64,000 nucleotides of DNA from Oegoconia quadripuncta (Eukaryota; Arthropoda; Insecta; Lepidoptera; Autostichidae), in NCBI GenBank assembly GCA_949316235.1, contig OX438749.1, forward strand, positions 20,910,414 through 20,974,413, read 5' to 3'. Below are positions 46,987 through 59,752 of this stretch, in pieces (position 1 is the first letter of the stretch; the number at the start of each line of letters is the position of its first letter). A program made the translations under genes and the position numbers. Below the pieces are notes generated by a model. It saw nothing but the letters and a program-made list of their open reading frames with translations. It searched no databases and was not told the origin of the DNA.

Positions 46987-48349
46987 CTTGAAGTAGAAAT
47001 ACGAAAGGATATAAATCAAGTGTGGCTACATACAATAGTAAATCAAAAGAATGTTTAAGTAATATAATAAATAATTAAGTCTGAACATAATCTAACTCGT
47101 AACTAATATTATAAATGCCAAGGTTTGGATGCTTGTTTGTTCATTAGATGCATCATAACGGATGAGGTTAAGCAAATTAATAATATCCGCGATAAAGTTA
47201 CTTAAGTATGATTATTAAATATCAGTAATCACCTTAATTAATCTTCCAAAATGAAGTTCCAATGAAATAACAAGGAATAACGTAAAGACTATCCAATAAC
47301 CCAATCTCCAATCTAAAAAGAGCGTTAAAATCGTACAATAAGAACTGTTTCACTTGAACGGAGGAAAATTCCGAGGTCGCGGTGTCAGAAAGTCATAATT
47401 CGATTAGTTTGCAGCTCGGTGAATGATTAAAATTTAATGGGATTTACGGATAGGGATTCTGGTGGCAGACGGAAAGTAGACAGCTGCCCCCGTAGCATGA
47501 CAGGCGAGATAAACGTTTATGTCGCGCGAGATACTATTGGTCTTGCTAATTTGCTTGGCCGAAATATGCAATTATCCCACTCTTACTCCAACATGTCCAT
47601 GTCTTGCTACACAGGCTGGTTGTCAGGCAAGAGTATTGTTTAGTTTTTAATAAAGTTAAGTGATTGTTTGGTAATGAACTGACTAGTATTGTTATTCCCT
47701 TGGCAATTAAAAATGGATTCCCGTTCGATCCAGTGAGACCCTGCTGATCATGAATACAAAAAAAAACTGGGCCTCGGTAAATGACACCTTAGTTAGTTTC
47801 ACCAATAATACTTTCTCTCGAGCATACTCTGTGTATGAATCAGCTGAATCAGAAGAGTACATAATAGCCCTTGTTAATTTTTCAGTTAAATTAAGTAAAG
47901 AGACCTGTCAAGCTCTTTCTTAAAGTTTCTCAATGACGTATCTCTGGTTCCGATGTTTCGAACCATATTGAAGCTGTACCCCGAAGGGCCTTATTGGGGC
48001 ATTGCTACCATTTGGAGACTGCCATTTGTCCATCTTTTCAGGATTAAAATTGGGCAAAGCAACATCATCATGGCGACGATTTAATGAAATAGCCACTTGG
48101 ATACTTTCAAATTAATTCTTAACGAGGTCGGTATCCATTGTTTCACAGAAATCCTGAAATCGTGTAAACAAGTCGGTATTGTAAGTGAGCCAAGCTTGTC
48201 CCACTTTTGCTGTCAGAAATAGTCAATTGGACTTGAAATTAAAGAATATAAATACAACAAAATAAACGATTTTTATTTCTGTAATATCTATAATAATGTA
48301 ATTTACCGTACCACTAATAAAGGACAGTAATCTCTTATTTTATTACAGA
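46987..48349. other. gene-poor stretch with small repeats
   Basis: 47097-47180 is a start of the RTE-tail repeat (ctaatattataaatgccaag). 47483-47600 is a second copy of the repeat at 21667. The rest (47640-48340) is unrecognised. Confidence 0.45.
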
Positions 48350-48620
48350 CGACCTGTTTGGTGTAGTGGTTAGAAACTCTGCTGCTGTACCAAAAGGCCG
48401 CGGGTTCGAATCCCACTAGGGGCATATGTTTGTATGATGAATACAGACATGTGTTCCCGAGTTATGGATGTTTTTCATTTATACATGTATTTATTTACAA
48501 AAATAATGTATTTGTGTAGTTTATCAACCATCTGTTATCTATAATGCAAGCCTAGTTGCTTAGTGTGGAACTAGATGGCGCTGTGTGTATGTGCAAAGAT
48601 ATTTATTTATTATATCAGAC
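48350..48620 (+). mobile_element. tRNA-derived SINE family B
   Basis: ctgtttggtgtagtggttag, ccgcgggttcgaatcccact and the end aactagatggcgctgtgtgt match the copy at 15515. Confidence 0.85.
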
Positions 48621-48966
48621 AAGCAAACATTTGGCTAAAATATATACTTTTACTTATTTTATTCCAAAAATTATTATATTATTACATATTTGTATTTTAA
48701 TGAAGGTAGATTGTCTACAGGTTTGTGCTAGGTATATATAAATAAACAACATCTATTTTGAGAATAGAACTTTGCAATAACAATAATTTAATGAAATAAT
48801 AAGGTAATTATCTGAAATCGTATAGGTAAGATACTCAGAGCCAGTTGTCACCGAGAGGGGGCAGAGTAACGTTCTGAGCGAAGTATTTTACTCGACTGTG
48901 TGCGAAGTGTGAGTTTTGTCTCGTTTTTAACTTTACCATCGCGTTCGCGTTTACGAAAAAAGTGCG

Positions 48967-49841
48967 AGCCTACTCTCCATTCGATGGTCTGTTTCTAGGA
49001 GCTGCTACCGCTATCTGTCAAGACAAGTAGGTGGTTAGGGTGGTTATTAATATTTAAATACAAGTATAAAAAAAGGTGAGATGGGAGCGATTTAAAAAGA
49101 AATCATAAATTATCCAATGATGGCGCCACTGGGCGGCGTAAACCCTCTTAACCATTTTAAAACTGTAATGGTAGGACTACTACTAGTCAGTCATTTTTGC
49201 CGTTATGGCCACATTAAAAATTTCTAAAATGCACAAAATTGCTCGTAGAGGGACATTATTGAATCCATTAAATATCACTTAGTATCGACAGACGTCAATG
49301 TTCGTAAAACGGTGCTCGGGGATGCTTTATTGGGAGTCAATTTTAGCAAGTAATATTATCTTTTAAGTGTCCAATTTTATGTGGAAACGAATAAGTATAT
49401 CCAGATATAATACGTATCTCTGAATTTTGATAGTATTTAGAAAACGAAATACACACAAGACCTGCTCAGTAGATAACTGTCACTATAGTAATTTGATTTT
49501 CTGTACGTTGTTTTAAATTTTTGTTTCTTTAAATTTACGTTTATTTTTAATTTTTAAGTTTAGTTTGCATAGGTATGTTTTTAGTTTTATTTTTAATTGA
49601 GTTGTATATTTCAGTAGCATTTGTAAGCTGATGGCCTAGTCACCAAAACTTAATTAATTTTTAAGTTTAGTTTGCATAGGTACGTTTTCAGTTTTATTTT
49701 TAATTGAGTTGTATATTTCAGTAGCATTTGTAAGCTGATGGCCTAGTCGCCAAAACTTAATTTAAAAAAAAACTGTCACAGCCACCGATGCCAAGGTAAT
49801 GTAACATCTTCGAATTAGCAGACAAACATGCTCTTGTTATA
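48967..49841 (+). repeat. 875-bp direct duplication, copy 1
   Basis: Almost identical to 49921-50797 (offset 954), from agcctactctccattcgatg to gcagacaaacatgctctt. Inside, a 107-bp unit (49549 and 49656; aatttttaagtttagtttgc) is itself doubled. No open frame of note. Confidence 0.95.
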
Positions 49842-49920
49842 ATCGAATCAAAACTCACACTCCGCCCTCTGACGGTGAGTGTAGTGTAGTATTCTTTGCT
49901 TACTGAAGGGAAGCGTGGAG
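49842..49920. repeat. spacer between duplicated units, ends inverted relative to 48848
   Basis: actcacactccgccctctga here is, approximately, the reverse complement of the stretch near 48850-48920 (tcaccgagagggggcagagt ... agtgtgagtttt). The first unit may therefore be an element of about 1 kb with inverted ends. Confidence 0.5.
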
Positions 49921-50797
49921 AGCCTACTCTCCATTCGATGGTCTGTTTCTAGGAGCTGCTACCGCTATCTGTCAAGACAAGTAGGTGGTTAGGGTGGTTA
50001 TTAATATTTAAATACAAGTATAAAAAAAGGTGAGATGGGAGCGATTTAAAAAGAAATCATAAATTATCCAATGATGACGCCACTGGGCGGCGTAAACCCT
50101 CTTAACCATTTTAAAACTGTAATGGTAGGACTACTACTAGTCAGTCATTTTTGCCGTTATGGCCACATTAAAAATTTCTAAAATGCACAAAATTGCTCGT
50201 AGAGGGACATTATTGAATCCATTAAATATCACTTAGTATCGACAGACGTCAATGTTCGTAAAACGGTGCTCGGGGATGCTTTATTGGGAGTCAATTTTAG
50301 CAAGTAATATTATCTTTTAAGTGTCCAATTTTATGTGGAAACGAATAAGTATATCCAGATCTATAATACGTATCTCTGAATTTTGATAGTATTTAGAAAA
50401 CGAAATACACACAAGACCTGCTCAGTAGATAACTGTCACTATAGTAATTTGATTTTCTGTACGTTGTTTTAAATTTTTGTTTCTTTAAATTTACGTTTAT
50501 TTTTAATTTTTAAGTTTAGTTTGCATAGGTACGTTTTTAGTTTTATTTTTAATTGAGTTGTATATTTCAGTAGCATTTGTAAGCTGATGGCCTAGTCGCC
50601 AAAACTTAATTAATTTTTAAGTTTAGCTTGCATAGGTACCTTTTTAGTTTTATTTTTAATTGAGTTGTATATTTCAGTAGCATTTGTAAGCTGATGGACT
50701 AGTCGCCAAAACTTAATTTAAAAAAAAACTGTCACAGCCACCGATGCCAAGGTAATGTAACATCTTCGAATTAGCAGACAAACATGCTCTCGTTATA
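49921..50797 (+). repeat. 875-bp direct duplication, copy 2
   Basis: Differs from copy 1 at only a few sites, including a 2-bp insertion (agatctataat versus agatataat), tgatggcgcc changed to tgatgacgcc, and single changes in the 107-bp units. Confidence 0.95.
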
Positions 50798-50949
50798 AAC
50801 AATACACACTCACATATACACAACACAAGCACGGTGAAACGTATGAGCGGATATGGATGGAAATTGGTATATTGGTAAAAATGGCAATGAATGTGTTAAT
50901 AAATGAAATTATACATAACACCTGGTCAGTAGATAACTGTCGCAAATAT

Positions 50950-50993
50950 TCAACACACACACACACACACCCACACCCACCCACACACACACG

Positions 50994-51081
<88 letters not shown>

Positions 51082-51106
51082 CAAACACAGAGAGAGAGAG
51101 AGAGAT
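50950..51106. repeat. (CA)n-(TA)n-(GA)n microsatellite
   Basis: A CA run of well over 100 bp with C-rich interruptions, then tatatatata and gagagagagaga. The apparent proteins here are Thr-His or Cys-Val repeats. Confidence 0.97.
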
Positions 51107-51263
51107 AATAGTTCAATAGAACTACCTATAACAGGAACATATTAAGTTAAAATAAGTATTTTCTAAAACCGTATCTTAAGAGCGGGATTTCCTTACAGGT
51201 ATGTTTAGAATTGCTATTGTATGACTAATTTTATTGAATATTATACTAACTTAGGCTAAGTCC

Positions 51264-51400
51264 CTTATTAATAAACCGTTCTTAAGATTGAGATGACCTT
51301 AAGCTAACGCTTGAGAATTTGTTGCATATTAAAACTGTATCAAAAAATTTGTATTGAGACTGAGACGTGGTCGCAATTTCAAGATCGATGTATAAATACG
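51264..51400. mobile_element. small MITE, copy 1
   Basis: ccttattaataaaccgttct at the left and an inverted tataaatacggg-type end at the right. Interior shares caagcg/cttgag, tttgttgcatattaaa and tgagac words with 56274-56404 in the opposite orientation. Confidence 0.6.
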
Positions 51401-51959
51401 GGCCTAAGACTTACTGACCTCATCTGGAATTAAAATCTCAGCTGAAATTGAATTTGAAAAGGAAAGTATATCATCATTTATTAAGAAATGAAAAATAAAT
51501 AAGTAAAATACATCCGCAATCAGAAGACTGGAAATTAAAACGATACATCGGGTCCAGCGACATCTTCATTGACAATATAAGATTTCTATTCAAAATATTA
51601 GTATTCTTACTTACTTCTTAGCCTGACTTGCTCTTGGTCGATTTTTATAACCTTAGCCTAAAATTAATGAACGATTTATTTTTGGCACGCACTCTTCCGC
51701 CCTGTGTGCCCTCCCCTCAGTCCCAGTACGTCTCCATCCTTACACGTCCTCACCTTATTGTCACACCCTTGTCGTTGTCAGTAAGTCATGTTGCGACAAT
51801 TGTTGCCTGTGACAGATGAAATCACATTTGTTTAACCATAAATGGGGTGCGTGACATATATCACGCGCCCCTTGACGTCATCAGGGTTTAAATAATATTT
51901 TGTGGTAACTTCGGCTCTTAACTTAGTTGGCTTAGTACATGACGTCAATAGCCAAGGAA
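51401..51959. other. unrecognised sequence
   Basis: An open frame at 51628-51819 has no motif; nothing else. Confidence 0.35.
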
Positions 51960-52120
51960 TATGGTTAACTTAATATCTAATTTTATAAATGTGTTTCCAA
52001 TCGCATATAACCCGCAGCTCTTTAAAGTCAGGTTAAATAGGCATCTTCTGGGAAAGCTCGTTCCATCGTAGACCTTATCTCGACATTAGTCCAGATTAAG
52101 GTCAAGGGCGATCCCATTCT
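51960..52120 (+). mobile_element. LINE ORF2 tail relic
   Basis: Reads LFKVRLNRHLLGKL-like on the + strand (tttaaagtcaggttaaatag gcatcttctg), a common C-terminal phrase of R1/jockey-like ORF2, followed by an A-run at 52126-52139. Confidence 0.5.
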
Positions 52121-52139
52121 AACTAAAAAAAAAAAAAAA

Positions 52140-52337
52140 TGGGAATGTTTGTTAGGGTGTTTATTTGTTTGTTTGTTGCTCAATCACGGCGAAACGGATG
52201 AATGGATTTGGATGACATTTGGTTTACAGGTAGAACATACCCTGGAAAACATTACGATATTTTTATGCCGATAAAGTGTAGATCCCGCGGGATAAAGTTA
52301 TAACCACACAGGAGAAGTAGCCGGGGGAAAGCTAGTA
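52140..52337 (+). mobile_element. RTE-tail repeat
   Basis: tgctcaatcacggcgaaacg, tcccgcgggataaagttata and ccgggggaaagctagta-like end. Confidence 0.78.
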
Positions 52338-53421
52338 ATTTTATAAAATTGCCTGTATTTCAAGTCTCGTTTGATGAATTAATATGAAAAAACCGCACTC
52401 AAATCAGACCGCGCATTACAGAGATAAATGTCCAGGCAAAGGCTGGACACACACACCGCCATCAAACACATTACACCCGTTGTTCTTTATCTTATATTTA
52501 TATCTTATACTTAATTTGTAACTACATATTTATTTTTAATTGTAAATTATTTGTGTGATTTAACGCAGTGAAATATTATGCTTTATCATCCATGACGAGC
52601 ATACGAAGGACCCATTCGAAATTGGGATGGCCATTTGTGTACCCATAGATGTACGCAATGGCCATTCCCATTGTTATATTAATTACTAGACAGACAGCAT
52701 TAGAATAAAATATTAATCATTTGCTCACAGTTCTCAAGTTAAAAAGGAAGGAAGTGATGCCTTATTTAGAATTGGAAGTTTTCGTAAAGCGTCAAGTTGT
52801 GTAATGAGTAGAGACGCTGTCATTTCAAAATGTCAGAGGTTGTGACGTCAAAGTGTTAAAAGAAGCTATAGGTATTTGAAGCATCAATTATATTATGGCT
52901 GCTTAGTCTCGAGCAAAATACTTTAGACTTCTACTTTTGACTTTAAATACAAAAAAATAATAATAAATGGCGCACTGAGTTTTATAGCGCGTTTTGAAAT
53001 ATTAAAAAAAAATTATGAATACTCGTAGGTACTCGAGATTTTAACATGAAAATTTTAAAAAGGAGTTCTCCATTTATACGTATAGACATTTGTATGTTTT
53101 GACACTCGTACTTTGCACCTTATGACCATTAAACAATGCGTCCACTGGACATATACCTAGTTACGTTGACGACTCAGTCCCGGAATGAAAAAAATCGCCG
53201 ATCGTGAATCGATCGTCAAGCATTAAACTTTTAATGGTTGGAACACCCAGCCGCTGGGATATCTCTGACCACCCCATTTGGGATAAAGGTCGTTATGTAT
53301 ATAATAATATAATACTCTGTTTAAAGTAGCTATCTGCTACTTATCACAAGAGATCTCAAAAAGTGCGACAATCTTTAAGACACACCAAAGGGCTCAATAT
53401 CTACCAATATATATCTATATA
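52338..53421. other. unrecognised sequence
   Basis: No gene, RNA or named repeat supported. Confidence 0.4.
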
Positions 53422-53571
53422 TACAACGGGTTAGCATTAGACCTCAATCATACCTGATGTTAAGTGAAGATGAGGCTGAAGGTGGAAGCGTACTGACCCG
53501 GAAACCCCATCTTATTTGGGGGAATGGCTATCTTATCTCTGGCAACCGGAACACAACAATGCTACTAACAT
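53422..53571 (-). mobile_element. tRNA-derived SINE family A, 3' half
   Basis: acgggttagcattagacctc through acacaacaatgctactaaca; tRNA-like head absent. Confidence 0.82.
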
Positions 53572-53804
53572 GGCAAGTCATTGGTGCACAACCTACTTGC
53601 TTTTATCCCGTGCTACTTTTTTCTCTACCCAAAGGTTGTCTGGTAGAAATCTGTTAATCGCGATAACACCGCCTGGTTGTACAACTATTATTTTATTTTG
53701 AAGCTATATTTATGAAGTGCTTTGTAGAATTTTTGTGCAATAAAGTGTACTTGATTGATTGAATTCAAATGCTACTGATCTGTGTATGGGTGAATTTAAA
53801 TCTA

Positions 53805-53807
<3 letters not shown>

Positions 53808-53870
<63 letters not shown>
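53808..53870. repeat. (GT)n microsatellite
   Basis: About 28 GT units after tatatatat. Confidence 0.97.
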
Positions 53871-53874
<4 letters not shown>

Positions 53875-54794
53875 ATTGCTTTACTTTACCTTTGTTGACC
53901 ATATTGTCGAATCGGTGCTCCAGTATTGTTATAAAGTTTATGAAATATATTATAAAATCTATTTGACAAAATTAAGAAAACAAAAGCTAATAAAATTTTA
54001 TCAAACTACTTAATACTTTTACAAGTTATTTTAATATTTTCTCAAACAGCAGGCCCTCGAATTAGTGTCAATAAACGGCGTTGTTGTGAATTATTTAATA
54101 ATAATAAAAGGTTGTAAGGGCAACGGTTTTCCGCCTTTGTCCTACGGATCGCTAACTCATGACCGCGACGCGAAGACCGTGTCACGAGCCGCCTTCTTGG
54201 TTGGGCAAAATGTAGAAAATTAATAGTTTGTTAAAATGTAAAGTATATTTATATTTGTTTATATTTGTTTATTTATTTATATTTGTTCGAGTTGGTTCAG
54301 ACAACTGAGTTTTAGGCTGTTTCTAGCCGAGCCGAGGCGCCGCGGCGTCAGCGCGTTTACAGTAAACGTTTTACGCGAGTTTACAGGCGAAAGTGCAGCA
54401 TAATGTACGTTGACCGTACAAAAGTTTTTCATCACAAAAAACATAAGAGATAGGTACATGAGAATCGGAAGTTACAACATTCTGACCTTATTGGGGAGGG
54501 ATTCAGCAGTCCGTTTAGTCAATCACCCCAGCAGAGTAGTTGCTGCCACCAAAGAACGAATGAGCGACGTTCCAATCGCTATCAATTTTTTTTGCTTAGT
54601 ACTAACTCTGGACCATGTAGAATTAAAAATTAAATTCAAAAACAAACAGGCCCCGTCTGTCATCGCCATCTATTTCATTAAGAACTTATTGCAGTGAGCC
54701 TTAATTAAATACATTTTGCGAGATAGTTATCTTTATTCTCCTATATTTAAATATTTTGATTTGATTATAAATAAATCTAACCAATATTATAATT
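53871..54794. other. unrecognised sequence
   Basis: A GC-richer patch at 54310-54400 (gccgaggcgccgcggcgtca) stands out in AT-rich DNA and may be part of a transposon; no gene structure. Confidence 0.4.
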
Positions 54795-55015
54795 ATTTTA
54801 TTATTATAGTTTGATTTTTCATTTGTCTGTGTGTTGCTCAATCACGGCGAAACGGATGAACTGATTTGGAGGAAATTTGGTATACAGGTAGAATATACGC
54901 TGAATTAAGACATAAGATATATTTCATCCCGATAAAGTGAGTAGTTCCCGCGGTATAAACACATTTCCGCGATAAAATTATTCCACGCAGGCGAAGCTGC
55001 GGGCCGCACGCTAGT
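54795..55015 (+). mobile_element. RTE-tail repeat
   Basis: ctcaatcacggcgaaacgga, cccgataaagtgagtagttc, gaagctgcgggccgcacgct. Confidence 0.8.
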
Positions 55016-55293
55016 ATTTCATATAGTTTTGTTCCTGAAATAGCGCTGGCGAAAACACTTTTCATGGGAAAAGTATGGAGTTTTACATACAATAGTAGTT
55101 TATGCAACTCTTAGATTCCTAATTATGCAGCAGCATACATATTTCTTTAAAAACAGATAAAACACAAAAAAGTAAATAAAAAATACATTTGTCAATTTCA
55201 CGCGGAATTAAATACAAAACAGAATTCATAGTGTTAATTTCAGCGCTTTCAACTAGCTCACTTAGTGAGTGTGACTCTCATTACGACGGTATT

Positions 55294-55438
55294 GGTGTCG
55301 ATTCGGATGTACACCAACTAAACTAAAGCCAGTTTTGGACTGGTGCCGTCGCATCGTACTGTTGCAGGGAGAAAGAGACAGTACTACTTTAAAACTGGTT
55401 TTAGTTTAGTTTAGTTGGTGTACATCCGAATCGACACC
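55294..55438. mobile_element. palindromic MITE with about 40-bp TIRs, copy 2
   Basis: Same ends as 39634-39770 (ggtgtcgattcggatgtaca ... inverted to cgaatcgacacc) and the same core. The right arm has an extra 'tttag'. ATT flanks both sides (…ggtATT / ATTgtc), a candidate 3-bp target-site repeat. Confidence 0.92.
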
Positions 55439-56273
55439 ATTGTCAGTTATTTGTAAAATTGCCGTGACGTGACAGGTAATGAGCACATGCAACGTCCACC
55501 TAGCTCATAGTAATAAACGGTCAATATGCATCGACCAACCGATGCCGTATGTTGACACCTTTAGCTGTGTGCCGACTGCCACCCATGCTTGTGTGGCAGC
55601 CCTTGTCTAACGAACGCTCAACCGGTAGAATATTGTACGTGAGTTCTCAGAAAAAAACTATTTTTATAATTTTTCAGATGACATTTTGTAGGTGAAATGT
55701 TGAAGAAGTGTAAAATTGGAAATCTCATTTTGCATGAAAAGTGTGGGTCAATATCTAAGACTAATACACACCTCATAAAGAAACTCTTCATCATGTTCTT
55801 GGACAAAGGTGGCATCACTAGAATAACAAATGAAATTAATTAAGTGCGAGATGACATGAGATCACGTCTGAAATCCGTGTGTGTCTAATCTCACACAGAG
55901 CGACATACGACTTTATGCGACTTGCGAGAAGTGTCACGGAACGTCGCACAGGGCTGCCGCAAAAGGCCAACAACTGAAGCTTGCACACAGTCTATCTTTT
56001 CGACATAAGCCGTATAAGGTTTTATTGTGACATTGCTCTGCTAAGCGTAACTTCATTAAACCCTTACATACAGTTGTCAAAAATTAGATTTCCCGCGCAA
56101 AATACCAAGGTTTGAATGTGAAGCGGGTAATTTTGTTTCCTCTGTATAATTTTATCAAAACCAGCAAAGACGGACGGTCAGGAAGGCGTAAAATTCACTT
56201 ATTTATACTTTGTGTTTACAGAGGCTAGAGCAACTCTTAATTAATTATGTTATTTATTATCTTAACGTTGTTA
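55439..56273. other. unrecognised sequence
   Basis: No gene or named repeat. 55560-55600 has a small gccgactgccaccc/gtggcagc inverted pair. Confidence 0.4.
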
Positions 56274-56404
56274 AGGGCCATATTAATAAATCAAACTTGA
56301 GATCGCGCCGTAGTCTCAATACAATTTTTTTTGATACTGATTTAATATGCAACACATTCTCAAGCGTCTACTTAAGCTCATCTCAAGCGGTTTATTAATA
56401 GGGG
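56274..56404. mobile_element. small MITE, copy 2
   Basis: ccatattaataaatcaaact versus reversed right end cccctattaataaaccgctt. Interior cacattctcaagcgtctact and tctcaagcgg words; related to 51264-51400. Confidence 0.65.
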
Positions 56405-57789
56405 TTTAAATATCAGTATAATTTCTAAAATTAATTGTCTTATATGTGTTCTGTAAAGTATCTGACATCTATGGACTACTTGCCACAGATGACAAATAAC
56501 ACTCTCAGTTGATACGAAAATTGGTAAAATTCTGTTTCCGGAGTACACAATCAGAAGACCAACCTGAAGGTAACCCTTTCAACAAAACACATTTTCACCA
56601 TTTGCGGAGAATGTCCTCTTTTTTAAAATCGGTTAAAGATTGTGCTCTAAATGTGATTTTTAAATTAATAAGTTATCGAACTTTAACTAATGAATTTAGT
56701 GTTATTTAGCGGAAATTCAAAAGTAAGTTACTATAATTATCTATAGCTTGTAACTGTTCCTAAATATTTAGGAAGCCATAATTTCGTAAGAGCCTTTTCG
56801 TCACCTACTTATATTGCTAGAAACATACAATACTTTTTAAGTAAAAAATATAAATGCCGAACTCAGATTATCAATAACCATTTGAAAAAATTTATTTGAC
56901 AAACTGTGAAAGTAGAACCTTTGACAAGTACACTAATTAACTGTTATTTACTATGGTTATTTAAGTGTAAAATTCCATTGTAACACTGATTGTGATTAAT
57001 GAACCAAACGCGAATTACAATTCAAATGTGTTTTACATTAAACATGGTACAATTACTAGACTATTGCATGATACATTCTTACTCAACTAGAGCGTAGAAC
57101 ACGGTAGCAAAGCCATACTAGGCTTGTATTACATTCGAACAAGCACTCAAGATAGACGGTTGCTTTTTCATTAGGCAGAACACGCGAGGTCCAGTGCGTC
57201 TCATATTACGGTACGAAAAAAAAATATAACTTTTATTTATAAAAAAATTGTGTCCGCTCGAAACTTGAAATCCGAATTTATATTCCTGTCAAATATTTAA
57301 ACAGCAAAGTGTCGTTCCTTTTTCTAAATAACATTGTTTTGACTAACGGAAACGTAAATAAACAGCCGAAAATAGATACGATCTAAGGGCGATATTAGAT
57401 ATGCGATTGTGTGCTCAAGTATTGTTAGGGTACATTGTGCCTGTGTGCGTGATATGAGGACAACGCGGTGTTATTGGGGTAATTGAATTAGCAATAATTA
57501 AATTACTTGGCCGTTGTTGTAGCCGGTGAAATAGGTTAATTTTTAGTGTTTTCTTATCTTCACTCTCCATGTTTTTGTGGTTGGAAAGGATTTTGTTTGA
57601 CAGTGACACTACAAAATCTTTTATTGGTATGTAGAAATTTACGTTATTAAAGTAAAAAGTTATGGTATAGCTGACTGATTCGAATAAAGGGGTTTATATT
57701 TCTCGTCATTTAAGCAACGACAAGTGCTTGTGTTTTGTGAAAAATGTCGGCAAATTAGCGACAAATTGTTGGTGTCGGACTTGTGATTT
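56405..57789. other. unrecognised AT-rich sequence
   Basis: Small open frames only; no splice-supported exon. Confidence 0.4.
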
Positions 57790-57998
57790 GAGACATTGAG
57801 GTGCTCATGCCTGGACGAGCGATCTTGGCACGGCCACGAATACGCTCTATATCTTTTATGCGACGTAACATCAGATTCTGCTTATTTGTGAATTATTGGT
57901 GTTATCAGGCTACACCGTGACCCAGATCTCCGCTAGATGCTGCGAAAGATACGCCGTGGCCGTGCCAAGATGAGCGCTCATTTTGGCATGGCCACCGA
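57790..57998. repeat. inverted-repeat element with gatcttggcacggccac arms
   Basis: gagcgatcttggcacggcca at 57817 faces gtggccgtgccaagatgagc at 57956-57975. A third, diverged arm (tttggcatggccaccgatac) follows directly. Confidence 0.7.
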
Positions 57999-58016
57999 TA
58001 CACCTTTTGGTTGGTT

Positions 58017-58160
58017 GTCCTTTTAACTGTCCGCCAGTCCACCACTATCTTATCTTAATCTACCGGCAAACAACAATGTTAATAGAAGAAGAAGAATATC
58101 ATTGTTGTGTTCTTTTTTGCACAATGGGTTGATACTTAAACTCAATCACACCTGAAATTT
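58017..58160. mobile_element. two degenerate family A SINE pieces in opposite orientation
   Basis: 58017-58083 (+) and 58110-58155 (- sense) around an 'aagaagaagaa' run. Confidence 0.5.
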
Positions 58161-58667
58161 GCTTCCTAAGAAATTATATACACTGAGCTATGACCCATTT
58201 GTACGGCTGTAACACAGATATACTTTAGTGCAGTGCTCCTCAAACTTATGGCCCCACGTACCCCTGTTGAAGTTCCCAGACGACAGCATTCCCCTAACCA
58301 CAAATCAAAAGAAAATCTAGCTGTAAAAAATACGGTTTTTTATTTTATTTTATTTTATTTTATTAAACAAAAGTTATCAAATACAGTGTTAAAAAGAACA
58401 ATAAGTATTAAAGTGATGGGTGAGCTTGTATTATGTCGCAAATTGAGTCGATTTTAGAAGTAATTTTGGACGATTTCAACCTTAATTCTGACCAAAGTTT
58501 TAACATTAAATTACTTACAAATACAATTATACACTTTATTGCACAACAGAAAAGAAAATACAGTTTCAGAAAAGTGGTGAGAATAGAATGTACAAATTGG
58601 TAAATACTTAATGAAATATTTAATTAAAGTAATTACTTACGCGTATAACGACTGCTCTTAAACATCG
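58161..58667. other. LINE-tail-like AT-rich sequence
   Basis: A (tttta)n run at 58338-58365 and a reversed jockey-like tail (atacactttattgcacaaca, 58530). No gene. Confidence 0.4.
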
Positions 58668-58802
58668 TGAGGAAACCTGCATGCTTGAGATATAAAAAAA
58701 AACTCGAAGGCATGTGAAGTCCCCAACCCGCACTGGGCCGGGTCAATATGAGGGATGTCTATATCCCTGCAGCGGGATGTTTACGGACTGATGATGATGA
58801 TT
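58668..58802 (+). mobile_element. LINE 3' UTR (RTE/jockey type)
   Basis: catcgtgaggaaacctgcat, cccgcactgggccgggtcaa and a tgatgatgatga end form the familiar lepidopteran LINE tail. Confidence 0.72.
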
Positions 58803-59228
58803 AAATTTCTGTGGGCGAACCCCTAATGGTACCTACACGTACCACACTGCTCTAGCGTACTTGATTTTATTTTTTCCGAATGTTGTAAAATGTTTTATAT
58901 TCAATTATTTTGGAACCTCTTGTATTGTATTTATCAAAATTACAAAATCGCAAAATCGTCGGACAGCCTACGATTATGATTTCACCTCCCGACAGAAATC
59001 GCAACTTGAGACAGGCTTACGCCGGAGTTGAATTGTATTATTTATTAATTCGCTTATGCTGACCTTTCAGTCCGTTGTATCCGATTGATTATTAATTAAA
59101 ACTATTTGAATGCATTAGAATCGATCAATTCAGGGTTGCCCAGCCTGAAAAGGCGGTGAAGACATGCAGTCTTGTCAATTAATATTGAAATTAATACCAG
59201 CTTAAAGTCATATTACTTAAAGTAACTT
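58803..59228. other. unrecognised sequence
   Basis: Nothing supported. Confidence 0.4.
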
Positions 59229-59400
59229 CACATTCGTTATTTTCCATTAGTGAAGGTAAGCAATAAACGATCAGTCCTTGGATGGGTGACCACTAGTGGT
59301 ATTACGAGTGCGTCGGAGGGCACGGTAAATAGTCGGTCAAGGAGATTTTTCTTTGACGGCAGGCGTTAAGCCAATTCGGTGGCTCATATATGCTTACAAA
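59229..59400 (+). mobile_element. 5S-rRNA-derived SINE fragment
   Basis: gtgaaggtaagcaataaacgatcagt-type head then cttggatgggtgaccactag. 'cttggatgggtgacc' is exactly the conserved 5S rRNA segment. Continues with the family body (gacggcaggcgttaagccaa). Confidence 0.75.
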
Positions 59401-59545
59401 CACTTGACTCTCGCGCGAATCCGGTAAATGTTATGAAATGAATACGAACATTTTATTCCCGAGTCAGGAATGTTATAAATATTTATGTATATTTATCCGT
59501 TATCTAGTATCCATAGTACAAGCTTTGCTTAGTTTGGGACTAGAT
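59401..59545 (+). mobile_element. SINE family B2 tail
   Basis: ttctcgcgcgaatccgg-like remnant, then gaatacgaacattttattcc and tagtttgggactagat, the family B end; joined directly to the 5S-SINE piece. Confidence 0.55.
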
Positions 59546-59752
59546 AATAATAATAATAAAATTTATTTGTGATACACAGGTGTACAGGTTGTTATGATCC
59601 ATTAACTTATGAATAAGATCTCTGTGATCAGCCAAATTGGTATACAAATATTGTGGTCATGTCAATATGTCATATCGATGCGAAAATCGAATTTAAGTTT
59701 TTACTGAAATATTATACTTGATAGCATAGCAGATACATTTTTAATTTTAATT

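Noticed and set aside
47640..48340. Possible retroelement coding relic
   Set aside because: Tried both strands; no gag, protease or reverse transcriptase motif could be read with confidence.
50793..51116. 107-codon Cys/Val-rich frame and its Thr/His-rich opposite
   Set aside because: Translation of a CA microsatellite.
53759..54013. Cys/Val-repeat frames
   Set aside because: Translation of a GT microsatellite.
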